This document shows, one piece after another, positions 14,801-17,719 of a stretch of 17,719 nt of DNA. The first letter of the stretch is position 1. Each line of letters begins with the position of its first letter. This DNA comes from Bacteroidales bacterium. GTDB taxonomy: Bacteria > Bacteroidota > Bacteroidia > Bacteroidales > UBA3663. The notes under the pieces are model-generated. The model saw only the letters and a program-made list of their open reading frames with translations, did not search any database and was not told the origin of the DNA. A program made the position numbers and the translations under genes. The stretch spans positions 1-17,719 of the forward strand of contig SFEH01000033.1 in NCBI GenBank assembly GCA_004557315.1. Direction: 5' to 3'.

Positions 14801-15933
14801 CCGTCATTGTCGGTGCCAATATACAGTTTGCCGTTGCTGGCTCTCTTGACGGCGCTTACGCAGCATCGACCTATGATGTCCTCGTAATGATAGCCGATGT
14901 TCTTGAATGGACTCTTCTGGGCTGGAACAAGATATACACCATGCTGATACATCGCTAACCATAGATTGCCATGGGTGTCCTTAGTGGCAGAATGTATTTT
15001 CGATTTGCCCGATTCTGCAAAATCCACAGCATAGTGATAGTCGGTAATCTGTCCTGTGACGTTGCTGAAGCACTTCAATCCCTCGCCGTCGGTACAAATG
15101 AATGTCTCTTCGTCGTTATTATAAAGGAATGCGCGCGCGGTATATTTTTTGTCATCGATACGTTGGAAATCGTCTTTCTCTGGATTGAATATCAGAGTAC
15201 CGTGTTTAGCTGTTCCGATGAGGATGTTGCCCTTCTTGTCTTCGTAGAAGCTGATGCAGAATGGATCGGTACCGATGTTGGTCAGGTATTTGTGTACGGT
15301 GTTGTCTTGATCGAGGCGTAACACTCCACTCGACTCTTTGGATATCCAAAGGCGCTGCTGACTGTCTTCGAATACCTTCTCGACCGATGCTGTAGGAAGC
15401 GGTACATCAAGGTAGCTGACCACAGGATGACCATCGTCAGCAATGGTTACCTTGCCGAGCATGTTGCCTGAAATCATTATGTCACCATTTTGAAGCTGAA
15501 TGAAATTGTTGATCAGATGGGTGCATTTCTCACCCGACTCGAAGGTTGATACCTCTGAGAAGGAGTCGGTGGCAGGGTCGTAGATCTGAATGCCGTAGTA
15601 TGTGCCAATAAAGAGATTGCCGTCTCTGTCTTCAAAGACATCGCGCACATAGTTGCTTGCCAAGGAATGGGGGTCGGAGATGTCGTGAAAGTAGTTTCTC
15701 AGCTTCACTCCGTTGTACTTGTTCAGACCATTTTCGGTCGCAATCCACAGATTACCGTTACGGTCTTGCATGACATCGCCTATCAAAGTGCTCGACAATC
15801 CTTTGTCGGACGAAAGCAGCTGGTTGAACTGTGATTGAGCGGTGGCGTAGCCTATGCATGAGATTGTCAATGCAAAATAAGCGAACCAACTTCTGATGGC
15901 AGTCGGTTTTATTGAATAGGTGCAGAGTTTCAT
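11821..15933 (-). CDS. Hybrid two-component system regulator (HTCS), sensor kinase plus AraC-type output
   Basis: One-polypeptide sensor and transcription factor typical of Bacteroides/Prevotella polysaccharide utilization loci; it binds an oligosaccharide in the periplasm and activates the neighbouring locus. From the ATG at 15933 it has 1370 residues: signal peptide (1-32, ending GYATA/Q); repeated Reg_prop propeller blades (~35-670; e.g. DRNGNLWIATENGLNKY, EKDGTIWAATSDGLARW); Y_Y_Y domain (~690-775); a transmembrane helix (~782-804); HisKA with SHELRTP (phospho-acceptor His838); HATPase (NLLSNAVKYTPSGG ~950, DTGIGIP, GTGTGVGLHL); receiver domain with SDVMMPEMDG (Asp1160) and KPFD; and an AraC HTH pair (~1270-1365). 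The start at 15978 would add 15 polar residues before the signal peptide and overlaps a likely -7 box, so 15933 is preferred. It diverges from a susC-like gene, its expected target. Confidence 0.95.
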   Translation of the reverse strand: MKLCTYSIKPTAIRSWFAYFALTISCIGYATAQSQFNQLLSSDKGLSSTLIGDVMQDRNGNLWIATENGLNKYNGVKLRNYFHDISDPHSLASNYVRDVFEDRDGNLFIGTYYGIQIYDPATDSFSEVSTFESGEKCTHLINNFIQLQNGDIMISGNMLGKVTIADDGHPVVSYLDVPLPTASVEKVFEDSQQRLWISKESSGVLRLDQDNTVHKYLTNIGTDPFCISFYEDKKGNILIGTAKHGTLIFNPEKDDFQRIDDKKYTARAFLYNNDEETFICTDGEGLKCFSNVTGQITDYHYAVDFAESGKSKIHSATKDTHGNLWLAMYQHGVYLVPAQKSPFKNIGYHYEDIIGRCCVSAVKRASNGKLYIGTDNDGIYIIDQENKTSKHLSPKDNPNIPNIIIGMFEDSEEFLWIGSYGSGAIRMNTNTLECTKLTGVVERNNEPVSNIYDFAEDNQKRVWIATMGGGLQCFDLKTGKLSHFQNLNTLVNNWIGCILYSAKSNSIYLGTYAGLWKISLDDFGASNEQVLPSTIIYDIYEEKDGTIWAATSDGLARWGGNNKGLAGKELIMLTSEQGLPSNICYSVQGDDFERIWIGTGKGLVRMHAESFNQIHFFIEDGIQGNEFSKNAADKNPDNGDMYFGGINGVTWFNPKEVATNSHKWKARISDIYIAGRPITTNTLSDGRQIMDKPVYEAEKFSFGHNDNAFTIEIGSDDLSNSDKKVIYYSMNDERWIALSKGISTVSFGSLPPGSYSFRTKITDGSIESDVTKISIFIRPAWWQSWWAILLLMLAISAVAYFIIIQIRNRRILRHKMFKHIQSERNSEQKLQFLTNVSHELRTPMTLIMNPLQQLINSDTDESRQRSYRLMQRNANRIMLLVNQLMDVRKIEHGQLHLKMKETELGNYIENLISNFIEVTTNRNVKLAFHKVGIETLNAWIDEEYFDKVIMNLLSNAVKYTPSGGEINIYLSKIDNHDGKNGNAAEIIVSDTGIGIPNDELNKVFGRFFQAKNKKSGTGTGVGLHLTRSIVMLHHGTIKAENNPDDAPGCRFIVNIPLGNAHLTKDEMSENVTTIQEHTAPELIKEELSLLESEVIIDNKCNADPDEYETKKVILIAEDDDEIRSYLKEELKNKYKVYTCDNGVSALEFIMKKAPDLIISDVMMPEMDGFTLCKKIRQNIQFNDLPIILLTAKTMNEEYIHGLEIGADAYITKPFDIRILKQTVASLLKSRQSLKNIYSGNQQQEGKVDELHAQTPDELLLEKVMKTINDNIGNVTLSVEMIASEVGVSRVHLHRKLRQLTNQTTRDLIRNQRITIAAKLLKEKNMPISEVAYSVGFSSPAHFTTSFKAMFGMSPSQYASQSQEQNRYAES

Positions 15934-15975
15934 TTTTGTTACCTTGTTTGCGTGTGTGTATCTTGTAATGTGCTG

Positions 15976-16003
15976 CAAATATAAGCATTCTTTCGCAAAT
16001 GTA
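15976..16003 (-). promoter_or_regulatory. Candidate HTCS promoter region with two -7-like boxes
   Basis: On the minus strand TATATTTG (15983-15976) and TACATTTG (16003-15996) both fit TAnnTTTG. They form a direct repeat GCAAATnTAA on the plus strand with 20-bp period. No good TTG is found at the right distance for either. The first would start transcription near 15970, about 37 nt before the ATG at 15933. Confidence 0.4.
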
Positions 16004-16130
16004 ACATAAAATCCTTTAATTTTCGTCCATGTTACCTATAGATAATTGCATTTTTGACATTTTAGAGCATATTTTAACATGAAATAAACAAATTGTTCTA
16101 AAAATGTAAGTCCTATTTAATAAAAAACAT

Positions 16131-16138
16131 TAACTTTG
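16131..16138 (+). promoter_or_regulatory. -7 element of the susC-like gene promoter
   Basis: TAACTTTG matches the Bacteroidetes -7 consensus 89 nt before the susC ATG. No TTG lies 19-21 nt upstream, so the promoter probably depends on an activator, presumably the adjacent HTCS. The predicted start near 16145 gives an about 80-nt leader. Confidence 0.5.
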
Positions 16139-16152
16139 CGCCGCGTAATTTA

Positions 16153-16172
16153 CATTACCTTGCATTACCTTG
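16153..16172 (+). repeat. Tandem direct repeat CATTACCTTG x2 in the susC leader
   Basis: Two identical 10-bp units abut exactly (16153-16162, 16163-16172), one helical turn apart. The 8-mer TTACCTTG occurs a third time at 15939-15946, in the HTCS gene leader, and the shorter TTACCT at 16032-16037. This could be a shared protein-binding motif or a small tandem duplication. Confidence 0.45.
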
Positions 16173-16226
16173 TAGTGAACAGTATATGCAAAATTACTTT
16201 ACCAATAACTAATTATTTACAAACAA

Positions 16227-17719
16227 ATGAAGAACAAAGGAAATCAAATTCGGATCCTCTTCTTGCTGCTCGTGGCAGTCTTGATGAGCACAGCTACCGC
16301 TTTTGCTCAGAAGACCACAGTGAGAGGTACGATTGTCGACAACTTTGGTGACCCAATCACCGGAGCTGCCGTCGTCCTGAAAAGTGATCGTTCTGTCGGT
16401 GTCGCTTCCGACATTGACGGAAACTTCGTTCTCCAGATTCCAGACGCCAAGACTGCCGTGCTTGTAGTCACTTTCGTCGGTATGGAGACTCAGGAAATTC
16501 GTGTTAACGGAACCAAGAATCTCAAGATTACTCTTCAGGAGAATGTTGAGGTGATTGAGGACGTTGTAGTCGTTGGTTACGGTCAGCAGAAGAAAGCTTC
16601 TGTGGTCGGTGCCATCACACAGGCCACTGGTGAGACCCTCCAGCGTGCTGCCGGTATCAACAACATCGGTCAGGCACTCACTGGTAACCTCCCTGGCGTT
16701 GTCACGATGTCTTCTTCTGGTATGCCAGGTGACGAAGAGCCACAGATCATCATCCGTGGATCTTCTTCATGGAACGGCTCAGACCCTCTCGTGCTTGTAG
16801 ATGGTGTAGAGCGTAAGATGAGCAGCGTAGATATGTCTTCTGTTGCCAACATTTCTGTCCTGAAGGATGCGTCTGCAACTGCAGTCTATGGTGTGCGTGG
16901 TGCCAATGGTGTTATCCTCATTACTACCAAGCGTGGTCAGGAGGGTCGTGCTCAGATCAATGCTACGGCCAATGCTATCATGAAGATTCCTTCTAAGCTT
17001 CCTGGCAAGCTCGATTCTTACGACGCAATGGTGATGCGTAACATCGCTGTCGAGAACGAGTTGAACATCAGCCCTGGTTCTTGGCAGTATGTCAAGCCAA
17101 TGTCTTTCATCAAGAACTACCGTAATCAGTCGGGTTATGATGAGTTGGGTAACTTGATTTCAGAACGTTATCCTAACGTAGATTGGCAGGATGCACTCTT
17201 TGATAAATATTGTATGTCATATAATGCCAACCTCAATGTTTCGGGTGGTAACAAGTTTGTCCGCTACTTCGCTTCTGTCGATTTCGTCAGCGAAGGTGAT
17301 ATTTATAAGGACTTCGGTTCTTTCCGTGGTTATGAGACAGGTTACGACTACAAGCGTTTCAATGTTCGTTCTAACCTCGACTTCTCTATCACCAAGACTA
17401 CTACTTTCAAGGTTAATATCGCTGGTTCAAACGGTATTCGTAAGACTCCTTGGAGTAACTCTGTAGAAAATGAATGGCAGCAGTCTCAGAAGTGGTCAGG
17501 TATCTACAATATCGGTCCTGACGTGTTCATCCCTCTCTACGAGGATGGCTCATGGGGTTTCTTGCCTCACGGTACCAATGTGTCAAACTCTGCTGAGGGT
17601 GTTGCAACAGGTGGTGTGATGTATCAGACAGCTACACAGATCACAACCGACTTTACACTTGAGCAGAAGCTCGACTTCATTACCAAGGGTCTTAGCGCTC
17701 GTGCTTCTATTTCTTGGGA
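16227..17719 (+). CDS. SusC/RagA-family TonB-dependent outer-membrane receptor, N-terminal part
   Basis: Outer-membrane beta-barrel that imports oligosaccharides (or peptides) with a SusD-type lipoprotein lid, powered by TonB. The frame starts at ATG 16227 and runs open for 497 codons to the window end, about half of a usual ~1000-residue SusC. Features: signal peptide (1-27, ending TATAFA/Q); carboxypeptidase-regulatory-like beta-sandwich (~30-110, VRGTIVDNFGDPITGAAVV); TonB-box-like DVVVVGYG (~112); plug domain (~118-240) with the SusC signature LKDASATAVYG then VRGANGVILITTKRG; and the start of the barrel (YNANLNVSGGNKFVRYFASV). Codons are notably biased to GGT, CGT and AAC-type choices, suggesting high expression. 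susD and glycosidase genes would be expected beyond the window. Substrate is unknown. Confidence 0.95.
   Translation, partial: MKNKGNQIRILFLLLVAVLMSTATAFAQKTTVRGTIVDNFGDPITGAAVVLKSDRSVGVASDIDGNFVLQIPDAKTAVLVVTFVGMETQEIRVNGTKNLKITLQENVEVIEDVVVVGYGQQKKASVVGAITQATGETLQRAAGINNIGQALTGNLPGVVTMSSSGMPGDEEPQIIIRGSSSWNGSDPLVLVDGVERKMSSVDMSSVANISVLKDASATAVYGVRGANGVILITTKRGQEGRAQINATANAIMKIPSKLPGKLDSYDAMVMRNIAVENELNISPGSWQYVKPMSFIKNYRNQSGYDELGNLISERYPNVDWQDALFDKYCMSYNANLNVSGGNKFVRYFASVDFVSEGDIYKDFGSFRGYETGYDYKRFNVRSNLDFSITKTTTFKVNIAGSNGIRKTPWSNSVENEWQQSQKWSGIYNIGPDVFIPLYEDGSWGFLPHGTNVSNSAEGVATGGVMYQTATQITTDFTLEQKLDFITKGLSARASISW

Noticed and set aside
15934..15978. Longer HTCS start
   Set aside because: Adds 15 polar residues ahead of a good signal peptide and overlaps the probable -7 box.

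Overview
The window looks like chromosomal DNA of a Bacteroidales bacterium, probably Prevotella/Bacteroides-like. The evidence is several TAnnTTTG-type -7 promoter elements, weak Shine-Dalgarno signals, a SusC/RagA TonB-dependent receptor next to a five-domain hybrid two-component regulator (HTCS), and type IX secretion (T9SS) accessory genes of the PorW/SprE and PorX kind. I cannot assign genus or species. I see no tRNA, rRNA, CRISPR array, insertion sequence or prophage.

Bases 1-5316, minus strand: a tightly packed run reading pepT (tripeptidase), aroA (EPSP synthase), a small membrane-anchored protein of unknown function, a PorW/SprE-like TPR lipoprotein gene, then the first 19 codons of a PorX-like response regulator cut off by the window edge. 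Gaps are 20-58 nt, so this is probably one operon. The PorW-like gene is split by a frameshift near base 861. Compared with my memory of its family, it also seems to lack sequence at that junction and a central TPR stretch.

Bases 5317-5547: a divergent promoter region, with one promoter driving pepT leftward and one driving the transporter genes rightward. The rightward promoter carries a perfect 17-bp palindrome (5480-5496) just ahead of and overlapping its -7 box, a likely operator.

Bases 5548-11603, plus strand: an MFSD1-like MFS transporter, a POT/PTR-family peptide transporter with an unusual ExxER motif, hpt, adk, obgE and pgeF/yfiH. With pepT facing them, the first two suggest a peptide uptake and cleavage unit. 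The last four form a purine-salvage, adenylate-balance and GTPase group. A perfect 7-bp stem hairpin covers the hpt start codon.

Bases 11604-11820: an AT-rich gap holding an ideal Bacteroidetes promoter (TTG-N20-TATCTTTG), about 65 nt of transcript and a strong intrinsic terminator. Together these make a candidate small RNA that converges on the 3' end of the HTCS gene.

Bases 11821-17719: an HTCS regulator (minus strand) diverging from a partial susC-like gene (plus strand), which is the regulatory and outer-membrane edge of a polysaccharide utilization locus. The shared upstream region has direct repeats (TTACCTTG in three copies, GCAAATnTAA in two) and a susC -7 box without a clear -33 partner, as expected for an activator-dependent promoter. 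The glycan substrate cannot be read from this window.
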